In this document: piece by piece, positions 25,837-33,677 of the stretch | How the letters are laid out: every line of letters begins with the position of its first letter | Numbering within the stretch: position 1 is the first letter of the stretch | Assembly: GCA_963799365.1 (NCBI GenBank) | Contig: CAWCWV010000017.1 | Location: 1-64,000, forward strand | Length of the DNA stretch: 64,000 nucleotides | Direction of reading: 5' to 3' | DNA from: Marinirhabdus sp963799365 | Lineage (GTDB): Bacteria; Bacteroidota; Bacteroidia; Flavobacteriales; Flavobacteriaceae | Program-made: the position numbers and the translations under genes | Notes under the pieces: generated by a model | Told to the model about the DNA's origin: nothing | What the model saw: the letters and a program-made list of their open reading frames with translations, nothing else | Databases searched by the model: none

Positions 25837-27084
25837 CTAATTCTCAAGAAAATTTTTTAGTAACATTTCAAAGGCCTTATTTGTCGCCTTCTTTATGACC
25901 CTTTCCCTAAGGTTCCCAAAACTGAATTTTTCTGAAAAAACACCTTCTGGAGATGCAATAGCTATATAAACTGTACCCAAATCTGCTTGGGCATCTCCTT
26001 TAGTAGGGCCTGCAATTCCTGTAGTAGCTAATGCATAATCGCTACCAAAAAGAGCAGCACATTGCGTTGCCATAGCTTCTGCTACTTGAGCGCTCACAAC
26101 AGAATACTTTTTTATGATAGCTTCATCAACACCCAAAACAGAAACTTTTTGATGTGTTTCATAAGGCACCACACTGCCTTTAAAATACGCTGAGGCTCCC
26201 GGAACAGCTGTGATTTGTTCTGCTATAGCTCCTCCTGTACAGCTTTCCGCCAAACTCAAAGAATGATTTTTTCTTTTAAGTAACACAGCAATTCTTTCTT
26301 GAATATTGGTTTCGTCTTCATAACCAATAGCTATATCTTTTAGTAATTCGTGGAGAAAATCCATTTGTTTTCCAACATCTTTTTTGAGCTTTTTCTCATC
26401 TGTGCCAGTTGACGATAAACGCAATCGCACACGTCCTAAAGATGGTAGATATGCTAATTTAATAGCTGGTGGTAATGCCTCTTCCCAATCTTTAATATGG
26501 TCTTGAATTTCGCTCTCTCCTTTTCCGTAAGTAAGTAGGGTTTTATGGTAAATGTGTGGCCTGTTAAATTTTCTTATAACCCTTGGAATTACCTCATGAG
26601 TCAATATATGGCTCATTTCATAAGGAACTCCTGGCATGGAGACAAATACGGTAGCATCCTTCTCCATCCACATTCCTGGAGCGGTACCGTGAATATTATT
26701 TAAAATAGCAGCAGTAGAGGGAACCAATGCCTGTGTTAAATTACTAGGCAGTGGGGGTCTTTTGATATAGATTTCAAAAATGTGTTTTATATTTTTAAGG
26801 ACCTCTTCGTTCTCTACTAAAGTATCTCCTAAAAACTTACAAAACGTTTGCTTGGTAATATCGTCTTTCGTGGGGCCTAATCCACCAGTAACTATAACCA
26901 AATCTACCCGGTTTTTGGCATCTGATAACGCCGAAAGAATATGTTGTTCATCATCTTGAATAGAGGTGATTTGATACACCTTTACTCCAATTAGATTGAG
27001 TTGCTTGCTTATGTAAGCCGAATTGGTATCTACAATCTGACCAATGAGGATCTCGTCTCCTATGGTTATTATTTCTGCTAGCAT
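25837..27084 (-). CDS. cinA: CinA-family protein (nicotinamide-nucleotide amidohydrolase type)
   Basis: 415 residues, full two-domain length. The N-terminal half is a molybdopterin-binding-like (COG1058) domain: ITIGDEILIGQIVDTNS and VTGGLGPTKDDITK; these domains in CinA act as ADP-ribose pyrophosphatase. The C-terminal half (from about 255) is the PncC amidase: SLAESCTGGAIAEQI, VPGASAYFKGSVV, ATTGIAGPTKGDAQADLG. Recycles NMN. Cytosolic. Immediately downstream of the Hpt gene with no gap. Confidence 0.93.
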   Translation of the reverse strand: MLAEIITIGDEILIGQIVDTNSAYISKQLNLIGVKVYQITSIQDDEQHILSALSDAKNRVDLVIVTGGLGPTKDDITKQTFCKFLGDTLVENEEVLKNIKHIFEIYIKRPPLPSNLTQALVPSTAAILNNIHGTAPGMWMEKDATVFVSMPGVPYEMSHILTHEVIPRVIRKFNRPHIYHKTLLTYGKGESEIQDHIKDWEEALPPAIKLAYLPSLGRVRLRLSSTGTDEKKLKKDVGKQMDFLHELLKDIAIGYEDETNIQERIAVLLKRKNHSLSLAESCTGGAIAEQITAVPGASAYFKGSVVPYETHQKVSVLGVDEAIIKKYSVVSAQVAEAMATQCAALFGSDYALATTGIAGPTKGDAQADLGTVYIAIASPEGVFSEKFSFGNLRERVIKKATNKAFEMLLKNFLEN

Positions 27085-27426
27085 CTATAAGTTGAAGTCT
27101 CTTTTCAATTCCTCAATGACAGTATGCACGGTGGTAACTACTTTTTCTATGTTTTCTGAAATTGTACTGGTACTTTTTGACGATTTTGTCCACGACTCGA
27201 TACTTGTGATATCTTTTTCCAGTCCAAGACCAAACATCTGGAAATTGGGTTTCATTTTATGAGCGAATTGATAAGCTAGCTCCTTGTTATTATTTGCAAT
27301 TGCTTCTTCTAGAGCAACCAGATCTGGTGGAATCTCCACCAAAAAAGTCTGGGCAACTATTTTCATAAAATCTTCATCCCCCCCCGCAATCTCTTCTAAA
27401 CTTTCAATTGAATAATGTGCGTCCAT
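27085..27426 (-). CDS. Stand-alone Hpt phosphotransfer protein
   Basis: 113 residues. An Hpt four-helix bundle with the phospho-accepting His56 in FAHKMKPNFQMFG. The preceding EEIAGGDEDFMKIVAQTFL is the usual first helix. Such proteins relay phosphate between hybrid sensor kinases and response regulators. No kinase or regulator gene is present in the window, so its partners are elsewhere. It abuts cinA downstream and the FAH-family gene upstream with zero spacing. Confidence 0.88.
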   Translation of the reverse strand: MDAHYSIESLEEIAGGDEDFMKIVAQTFLVEIPPDLVALEEAIANNNKELAYQFAHKMKPNFQMFGLGLEKDITSIESWTKSSKSTSTISENIEKVVTTVHTVIEELKRDFNL

Positions 27427-28038
27427 TTATTTTACTTTTATTGAAAAGGCCTGCACCTCTTCTAAAAATCCGGTTAATATATCGTTAGGGGAAACTTTAC
27501 CTACGCCAGCAGGAGTGCCGGTAAAAATAACATCTCCTATCTTTAAAGTAAAATATGTTGAAACATATGCAATTAGAGCATCTATTTTCCACAACATGAA
27601 TGCCGTGGATGCATTTTGCACTATCTCCCCATTTTTTTCTAACCGAAAGGTAAGCTCTTCAAGACTTTTAAACGAACTTTTTGGGAAAAAATTACCTATT
27701 ACAGCAGCTCCATCAAAACTTTTTGCTTTTTCCCAAGGCAATCCTTTTTCTTTTAATTGTTGTTGAAGGTCACGTGCTGTAAAATCAATTCCAAGTCCTA
27801 TTTCGTCATAATATTTGTGCGCAAATTTTTCCTGAATGTGTTTGCCTATTTTGTTTATCTTCACCAAAACCTCGACCTCGTGATGTATATCATTAGAGAA
27901 ATCTGGAATAAAAAAAGGTTGTTTTTTAAGTAAAATGGAGGTATCTGGTTTCATAAAAATTACCGGATCGCTTGGACGTTCGTTTGCAAGCTCTTTTATA
28001 TGATCTGTGTAGTTTCGGCCAATGCAGATGATTTTCAT
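27427..28038 (-). CDS. Fumarylacetoacetate hydrolase-family protein
   Basis: 203 residues from ATG 28038 (MKIICIGRNYTDH). A compact FAH-domain enzyme of the YcgM/FAHD1 type (acylpyruvase or oxaloacetate decarboxylase in characterised members). Metal ligands: HHEVEVLVKINK (Glu pair), then DFTARDLQ (Asp); the Ser/Gly-rich TGTPAGVGKVSPNDI closes the site. The frame extends 17 codons further upstream, but that extension is encoded by the CACAGAGAT-type repeat and is rejected. Probably cotranscribed with the Hpt gene and cinA. Confidence 0.9.
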   Translation of the reverse strand: MKIICIGRNYTDHIKELANERPSDPVIFMKPDTSILLKKQPFFIPDFSNDIHHEVEVLVKINKIGKHIQEKFAHKYYDEIGLGIDFTARDLQQQLKEKGLPWEKAKSFDGAAVIGNFFPKSSFKSLEELTFRLEKNGEIVQNASTAFMLWKIDALIAYVSTYFTLKIGDVIFTGTPAGVGKVSPNDILTGFLEEVQAFSIKVK

Positions 28039-28056
28039 ACTATTCTCGGGTTGTTC

Positions 28057-28093
28057 CGCAGAGATACGCAGAGGAGCGCAGAGATTCACGGAG
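28057..28093. repeat. CACAGAGAT dimeric repeat, copy B
   Basis: CGCAGAGATACGCAGAG followed by CGCAGAGATTCACGGAG, near-copy of the dimer at 21076, wedged between the exonuclease stop and the FAH-family start. Confidence 0.55.
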
Positions 28094-28099
28094 AAAATG

Positions 28100-28873
28100 T
28101 TACAATTTATTATTTAGTTTTTGCAGTTTTAGACGAGTTAAAACTTTTTTGGTGTACAGTGGGAAGTCTGCATTTAGGAGCCATCCGAAATAACCGGGCT
28201 CTTGTTCCATTACTTCTTCTACAAGTTTGCCGCGATGTTTTCCAAAGGAAAAAACTTCTCTTCCCTGTTTGTCATACCCTATATATCCCGCAAAATCTAC
28301 AAAATTTTTATGTGCACTGTATTGCGATAAAAACTTGGTGTCATTCTCCAAATCTTCATAACGGTCTAATTGCGCTTTTAAAACTTCGTAGGTGGCATTT
28401 GTATCTGCAGCTGCACTATGTGCGTCTATTAAATCTTTATCACAATAGAATTTGTAGGCGGCTTCTAGCGTTCGTTTTTCTTTTTTATGAAATATAGTTT
28501 GTACATCGACCGCTAAATTCTTCTTTAGATCCAAGTCTACCTCAGCTCTTTCTAATTCTTCAGCTAATAGAGGAATATCAAACCTGTTGCTATTATAGCC
28601 CGCCATATCACTATCCTTCATCATTTCCTGAATCTTAGGTGCTAATTCTTTAAAAGTAGGCTCATTGGCAACCATCTCATCACTTATACCGTGAATGGCT
28701 GTAGTTGCTGCTGGAATAGGTACTGTTGGATTTACTCGCCAAGTGTGGCTTTCTTTATTCCCGTTGGGAAATACTTTTAGGATGGCTATTTCTACAATGC
28801 GGTCTGTTGCCACGTTAGTTCCTGTGGTCTCAAGATCGAAAAAACAGATAGGCCTGCTTAATTTTAATTCCAT
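28100..28873 (-). CDS. 3'-5' exonuclease, DnaQ-like
   Basis: 257 residues. DEDDh exonuclease domain: FFDLETTGTN supplies Asp13 and Glu15 (Exo I), AGYNSNRFDIPLL supplies the Exo II Asp, and DAHSAAADTNAT supplies the Exo III His and Asp. The C-terminal ~70 residues (FGKHRGKLVEEVM with the following YFGWLLNADFP) form the extra domain seen in ExoX-like and PolIII-epsilon-like proteins of Bacteroidota, probably DNA binding. Not linked to dnaE, so a repair role is more likely than replicative proofreading. Confidence 0.9.
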   Translation of the reverse strand: MELKLSRPICFFDLETTGTNVATDRIVEIAILKVFPNGNKESHTWRVNPTVPIPAATTAIHGISDEMVANEPTFKELAPKIQEMMKDSDMAGYNSNRFDIPLLAEELERAEVDLDLKKNLAVDVQTIFHKKEKRTLEAAYKFYCDKDLIDAHSAAADTNATYEVLKAQLDRYEDLENDTKFLSQYSAHKNFVDFAGYIGYDKQGREVFSFGKHRGKLVEEVMEQEPGYFGWLLNADFPLYTKKVLTRLKLQKLNNKL

Positions 28874-29279
28874 TGGTAAGGTTTATGCTGTAAAGGTAAC
28901 AATTGTAATAGAGTTGCATCAAGGCATTTGGCTGTATTTTATGACTGATTGTTACTTTACAGATATTGCTTTTACATACACTAACACAAACTGTATCATA
29001 AACGTAGAAAAATTGGCAGAAATATTAATTACAAAGACACTGTCATCTATCGGCAGTTTATGACTATTCTAGAGGGCTAGTTCACTCTGAAAACCAAAAT
29101 TCGATTTCCCGTAATTGTGAAAAAACATATACTTTTTAGGGTTTTAGTAGCTGGAGGAGATTTCAGCAAAAGTATATGTGTTTGGATCTAGATCTGTTTG
29201 TTAGGTAAGTATATTATTGTATGTCTCCTGAAAATTAAAATCATAATAAATCAATAACTATCCGTCGCTAATTAATTTT
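28874..29279. other. Gene-free gap with a 12-bp inverted repeat
   Basis: 406 bases without a credible gene. ACATATACTTTT at 29125-29136 is repeated as its exact complement at 29168-29179, 31 bases apart, a possible operator or a weak hairpin. No promoter box or T-tract is obvious on either strand. Confidence 0.4.
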
Positions 29280-30164
29280 TTAATTTGGATAATAATTATA
29301 CTTAAATAGCCACTCTTTGCCATCGTCAGCCTTTCTCTTTATTGGATAATCGAATATATCATACTCATAAGAATATGTAAGTACTGTAGTGTCGTTAATT
29401 TTAACTCCCACAAGATTGTTGTCGTTTTGAAAACTGTATAATTCCGGAATATTATAAAATAACTCTGACGGACCCCCAAAAAATGGGAAGCTTGGAATAG
29501 GGCTATTCCTGTAGCTACTTAAGGGATTAAAATTGTTTTGAGTATCGTACGTAAATTCAACAGTATCATTATTATTAGAATTGTGTACTATTCTTGTTAG
29601 ATTACCTTCGCTAAATTCTATACTTATTTCATTCAAAATCGCGCCCTTTTCATCTCTAGAAGTATAATGTGTAATTCGACCTTGCGTATCTCTTTCAACT
29701 GAAATATACTCGGAAAACTCATCAGTACCGGTGGATATATCAAATATTATAGTTCTGTGAATATAATTATTTTCGTCTGAATAGTTATACAAGTGTGTCT
29801 CATCCCCTCCAGAATTAGTAATGAAATATCTAAGTTCACTTAAATTATTACCATTATAAGTCACTTTGGTTGTCTGTAAAAATTCGTAGCCATTGCCTCG
29901 TTGTTCAATTATTCTTTCGTCTGGATTATAGGTGAAGCTATAATCTGTACCAAATTCATCCGTTGTGGTAATTGATATGGGCAGCTGAGAATCGTTGTAA
30001 ATGAGGCTGTAGTCAAAATTGTTGAATTGCGGATTAAATTCGCTAAGCAAGACTTTTGTTTGTGCTGGGTCCAACTCTGTTTCTTGCGGCCTATCATCAT
30101 CATCGCTAGAACAGGCAAATAAAAAGGTAAAACAGAGTGCGAATAAATTAGTTTTTTTCATCAC
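29280..30164 (-). CDS. Lipoprotein with RHS-like repeats
   Basis: 294 residues, starting MMKK (second Met equally likely). Lipoprotein signal ending FACSSDDDD, an acidic post-Cys tail common in surface-exposed Bacteroidota lipoproteins. The body has YD/RHS-type repeats: YSFTYNPDERI, KVTYNGNNL, LYNYSDENNY, VERDTQGRITHYT, FTYDTQNNFNP. These form beta-strand units in secreted proteins of the DUF4595 kind. Function unknown. Single gene. Confidence 0.8.
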   Translation of the reverse strand: MMKKTNLFALCFTFLFACSSDDDDRPQETELDPAQTKVLLSEFNPQFNNFDYSLIYNDSQLPISITTTDEFGTDYSFTYNPDERIIEQRGNGYEFLQTTKVTYNGNNLSELRYFITNSGGDETHLYNYSDENNYIHRTIIFDISTGTDEFSEYISVERDTQGRITHYTSRDEKGAILNEISIEFSEGNLTRIVHNSNNNDTVEFTYDTQNNFNPLSSYRNSPIPSFPFFGGPSELFYNIPELYSFQNDNNLVGVKINDTTVLTYSYEYDIFDYPIKRKADDGKEWLFKYNYYPN

Positions 30165-30181
30165 CTCAATATAACAAAAAA

Positions 30182-30211
30182 AAACCGCTCCCTTTTAAAC
30201 GAGAACGGTTT
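30182..30211 (-). terminator. Terminator downstream of the E2 gene
   Basis: AAACCG (30182-30187) with CGGTTT (30206-30211) plus an inner CTC/GAG; a run of eight T follows on the minus strand. Twenty bases past the E2 stop. Confidence 0.75.
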
Positions 30212-30231
30212 GGTATTTTTTCTTTGAAAAT

Positions 30232-31587
30232 TTAAATCTCCCTCTTCACATCCCAAGCCTCTAAATAATCTGACACAGCCTTTACAAACTGCCCTCCAAG
30301 CGCGCCATTAACCACACGGTGGTCATAACTATGGCTTAAGAACATTTTGTAACGGATGCCTATAAAGTCGCCATCTGGTGTTTCAATCACTGCAGGAACC
30401 TTTCTAATGGCTCCCAGCGCTAAAATACCCACTTGTGGTTGGTTGATGATGGGCGTACCCATAATACTTCCAAAAGTTCCCACATTGGTTACGGTATACG
30501 TACCTCCTTGAATATCGTCTGGTTTTAAGGCATTATTTCTGGCACGACCCGCAAGGTCGTTTACTGCTTTACTCATCCCAACCAAATTCAATTGGTCTGC
30601 ATTTTTAATAACTGGCACTATTAAATTACCATCGGGCAAGGCTGCTGCCATCCCTAGGTTAATATTTTTTCTTTTTATGATTCTATCACCGTCCAAGGCA
30701 ATGTTCATCATTGGGAAGTCTTTTAATGCTTTGGCAACGGCTTCCATAAAAATTGGGGTAAACGTTAGATTTTCACCTTCGCGTTTTGCAAAACCGTCTT
30801 TTACTTTTTTACGCCAGTTCCAGATATTGGTTACATCGGCTTCGATAAAAGATTGCACGTGTGCAGACGTTTGCACACTGTTTACCATATGGTGTGCGAT
30901 GAGTTTCCCCATACGGGTCATTTCAATAATCTCGTCACCACCATTTACGGAAACTGGTGTCGCTGTTTTTGCAGCTGCCGCTTTTGCAGTGGCTGGATTT
31001 TTAGCTTCCACTACTGTTTTAGGAGTTACATCCTTCTGTGAAACATCTCTTTCACCAGCTGTAGTCATCTTTCGGTTTTCCAGATATTCTAACATATCAT
31101 TTTTAGTGACACGTCCATCCTTTCCTGTACCTGCAATAGCATCTAATTCAGTTTGTGAAATACCCTCTTCCTTGGCCATATTCTTTACCAAAGGAGAATA
31201 AAAACGACCTTCCGTACTTTCAATAGCGGTTTGTGTAGTTTCTTTAGCAGCAGTTACGGTATTCTGAACAGCTTTGACAGTTTCGACTGCCGGCGCACTC
31301 ATTTGAGTATTGCTATCTTCTTTAGTTTCTGTGGCCGAAGCTTCTCCGTTAATTTGTATAATGGCAATGGTTTGTCCTACCTGAATAACATCGTCTACAT
31401 TAAATAATTTTTCTATGAGAACGCCATCGACCTCGCTGGGTACTTCGCTATCTACTTTATCGGTAGCGATTTCAAGTACAGCTTCGTCGGCTTCAATAGT
31501 GTCTCCCACTTCTTTTAGCCAATTGGTAAGGGTAGCTTCTGCTACACTTTCGCCCATTTTAGGTAGTTTCAGTTCAAATGTTGCCAT
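30232..31587 (-). CDS. Dihydrolipoamide acyltransferase (E2) of a 2-oxo acid dehydrogenase
   Basis: 451 residues. Lipoyl domain 1-76 with the lipoylated Lys44 in IATDKVDSE; an Ala/Thr-rich linker; peripheral subunit-binding domain about 130-168 (YSPLVKNMAKEEGI to DGRVTKNDMLEYL); catalytic domain from about 220 to the end. The active-site motif DHRVVNGA (422-429) keeps His423 but has Asn427 where most E2 enzymes have Asp. It transfers acyl groups to CoA. The substrate (branched-chain keto acid or pyruvate) cannot be decided; E1 and E3 are not next to it. Own promoter and terminator. Confidence 0.92.
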   Translation of the reverse strand: MATFELKLPKMGESVAEATLTNWLKEVGDTIEADEAVLEIATDKVDSEVPSEVDGVLIEKLFNVDDVIQVGQTIAIIQINGEASATETKEDSNTQMSAPAVETVKAVQNTVTAAKETTQTAIESTEGRFYSPLVKNMAKEEGISQTELDAIAGTGKDGRVTKNDMLEYLENRKMTTAGERDVSQKDVTPKTVVEAKNPATAKAAAAKTATPVSVNGGDEIIEMTRMGKLIAHHMVNSVQTSAHVQSFIEADVTNIWNWRKKVKDGFAKREGENLTFTPIFMEAVAKALKDFPMMNIALDGDRIIKRKNINLGMAAALPDGNLIVPVIKNADQLNLVGMSKAVNDLAGRARNNALKPDDIQGGTYTVTNVGTFGSIMGTPIINQPQVGILALGAIRKVPAVIETPDGDFIGIRYKMFLSHSYDHRVVNGALGGQFVKAVSDYLEAWDVKREI

Positions 31588-31614
31588 TACAAATTTTTAT
31601 ACTTTTTACGAGTG

Positions 31615-31622
31615 CAAAATTA
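31615..31622 (-). promoter_or_regulatory. Promoter -7 box of the E2 gene
   Basis: TAATTTTG followed by CACTC on the minus strand, 28 bases before the ATG. No clear TTG at -33. Confidence 0.4.
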
Positions 31623-31848
31623 ATCAAAAATTACAGGTAAGTAAGTTCATTTTAGGGAAAATTGTTTGACGCTATCAATTAGCTTTTGCTATTTGTAAAA
31701 AATGGGTTCAGAAAAAAAGTCCCTTACACCTTCCATCCTAAAGATGCAGCCACACAAATCGCAACCTCTCCTAATTTTAAAACCAAATTAATTTATGTGA
31801 CTAACCATTGACCCACTTTACTACTTATCTAGTTACCTAATTACCAAC

Positions 31849-32979
31849 TTAACTATTCCCCCAACTCACAACCCCGCCTTTATCGTCACTTTGATCACTT
31901 CCTATCAAAAATTTACAGCCAGGCGGACGGATACGAAATTGATTTCCTTTGTTTTTATACTGCCGCATTACTTGGAAAATTTGTGTGTAGGGAATGTAAG
32001 TAGCATCAAAAATTACCAGTGTATTGTAAACACTTCCATTTTGAAATATACTCTTGGAAACCGACTTTAATGGTTTTTCTACAACTGCTGAAAGCTCTTT
32101 TAGCAATGAAAAATTGTCCGTAACCACAATCGCTTCAGAAGCAATTGTAATTTTTTTTCGGTTATTTCCAATATTTTTTGTTTTCAGGAACTTTACAAGC
32201 TTCACTCCTACTTTTACAGAAGTATCCAAAATAAAAGTAGTCTTAAAATGTTTCCTGTAAAAAATCTGCATTGCTCCGTAAAAACGATCTAGATAGGTGG
32301 CGTCTTTTTGTGTACTTTCTCCCTTGTAATGGAGTGTTTCGGCACTTCCCAAATAATAATTTTGATATCCTGCCTGGGTGATTTTGTAAGACAAGTCTAT
32401 ATCTTCTCCATACATAAAATAGTCTTCATCAAATCCGTTCACTTCATTATAGACACTTCGTTTTAAAAACATAAATGCCCCTACGAGTACTGCTACCTCT
32501 CCTTCATTTTCTTCGGAAATTGACGCAGCATAATATTTTTTTGTAAACCCCAATAACTTCAATAAAGAGACTTGAGGTTTTGGTAGGTTTCGTTTACTTT
32601 CGGGTAGAAAATTTCCTGTCCCATCCAGTAAATAAACACCTAAAGCTCCTAAGGTAGGTAATTTTTCAGCTTTATTAAAACATTTCAAAAATGTGTCTTC
32701 TGCTACAGCAGTATCTGGATTTAAAATACACAAATACTCTCCCTTTGCCACTGCTACAGCCTGATTATTCGCTTTGCTGAACCCTACATTTTCTTTGTTT
32801 TCTATTAAAAGTATTTTCGGAAAATCACGCTTAACCATCGCACAACTCTCATCTTCAGAAGCATTATCAATTACAATAATTTCAGCGTCTAAATTTCCAA
32901 TAGCGCGTTGTACGCTAATAATGCATTGCTTCAAAAAATAGGAAACATTGTAATTAAGGATAATGATGGAGAGCTTCAC
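31849..32979 (-). CDS. Family-2 glycosyltransferase
   Basis: 376 residues. GT-A fold: LSIIILNYNVSYFLKQCI at the start, IVIDNASEDES (nucleotide site), then CILNPDTAVAEDTF (DxD-like NPD), and FDEDYFMYGEDIDLSYKI (acceptor/base). Rhamnosyl- or other sugar transferase for surface polysaccharide; specificity unknown. The last ~100 residues after VKFLKTKN are not part of the GT-A core and resemble a small Rossmann-like add-on seen in Bacteroidota members. Its stop is followed by a plain gene-free 260-base gap; recR lies 6 bases upstream, so the two are likely cotranscribed. Confidence 0.9.
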   Translation of the reverse strand: MKLSIIILNYNVSYFLKQCIISVQRAIGNLDAEIIVIDNASEDESCAMVKRDFPKILLIENKENVGFSKANNQAVAVAKGEYLCILNPDTAVAEDTFLKCFNKAEKLPTLGALGVYLLDGTGNFLPESKRNLPKPQVSLLKLLGFTKKYYAASISEENEGEVAVLVGAFMFLKRSVYNEVNGFDEDYFMYGEDIDLSYKITQAGYQNYYLGSAETLHYKGESTQKDATYLDRFYGAMQIFYRKHFKTTFILDTSVKVGVKLVKFLKTKNIGNNRKKITIASEAIVVTDNFSLLKELSAVVEKPLKSVSKSIFQNGSVYNTLVIFDATYIPYTQIFQVMRQYKNKGNQFRIRPPGCKFLIGSDQSDDKGGVVSWGNS

Positions 32980-32985
32980 GGTTGA

Positions 32986-33603
32986 TTAATTTTTTAAGGA
33001 ATTTTCGAAAGGAACGCGATGCAAAATACTTCGTCCCAAGGTAACTTCGTCTGCGTATTCTAGCTCATCGCCTACCGAAATTCCTCTTGCAATGGTAGTG
33101 GTGGTAATTTTATAGGCTTCAATTTGTTTAAAAATATAAAAGTTCGTTGTATCACCTTCCATGGTAGAACTGAGCGCAAAAATAAGTTCTTCAATTTTAC
33201 CCTCCTTTACTTTTTCCACCAAGGAATGTATGGTTAATTCTCCAGGGCCAACACCGTCCATAGGCGATATTTTACCACCCAATACGTGATAATGGCCTTT
33301 AAACTGGCTGGTATTTTCAATAGCCATTACATCCCTTATATCTTCCACTACACAAACAATACTTTCATTACGGTTCGTATTTGCACATATTTCGCACAGT
33401 AGGGTATCCGATATATTATGACAGTTTTTACAAAAAATGACTTCCTTTCGCATTTTTTGAAGGCTTTCTGCCAACAAAACTGTATGTTGTTCTGGTTGTT
33501 TTAAAAGATGTAACACCAAACGTAAAGCAGTACGCTTCCCAATGCCAGGGAGTTGTGCCATTTCATTTACTGCATTCTCTAATAATTTTGAAGAAAATTC
33601 CAT
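32986..33603 (-). CDS. recR: Recombination protein RecR
   Basis: 205 residues. Helix-hairpin-helix LPGIGKRTALRLVLHLL, four-Cys zinc site CKNCHNISDTLLCEIC, Toprim motif VCVVEDIRDVMAIE, and a Walker-like C-terminus. Acts with RecO/RecF in loading RecA at gaps. Complete length. Confidence 0.96.
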   Translation of the reverse strand: MEFSSKLLENAVNEMAQLPGIGKRTALRLVLHLLKQPEQHTVLLAESLQKMRKEVIFCKNCHNISDTLLCEICANTNRNESIVCVVEDIRDVMAIENTSQFKGHYHVLGGKISPMDGVGPGELTIHSLVEKVKEGKIEELIFALSSTMEGDTTNFYIFKQIEAYKITTTTIARGISVGDELEYADEVTLGRSILHRVPFENSLKN

Positions 33604-33616
33604 TGGGTGTGAAGAT

Positions 33617-33658
33617 AAAAAAAATGCTTCAGAAATGAGGACTCACTTTTGAAGCATT
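33617..33658 (-). terminator. Terminator of the large T9SS protein gene
   Basis: AATGCTTC (33623-33630) pairs with GAAGCATT (33651-33658); the A-run 33617-33624 gives a T-tract on the minus strand. About 20 bases past the stop of the 832-residue gene. Confidence 0.7.
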
Positions 33659-33677
33659 CTAAACGTATTTTAAGGTG

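Noticed and set aside
28039..28089. 17-codon extension of the FAH-family gene
   Set aside because: Encoded by the dispersed CACAGAGAT repeat; homologs start at MKIICIGRN.
30677..31201. 174-residue plus-strand ORF opposite the E2 gene
   Set aside because: It is the complement of the well-supported E2 coding region; Ser/Phe/Thr-rich composition is the usual result of antisense reading.
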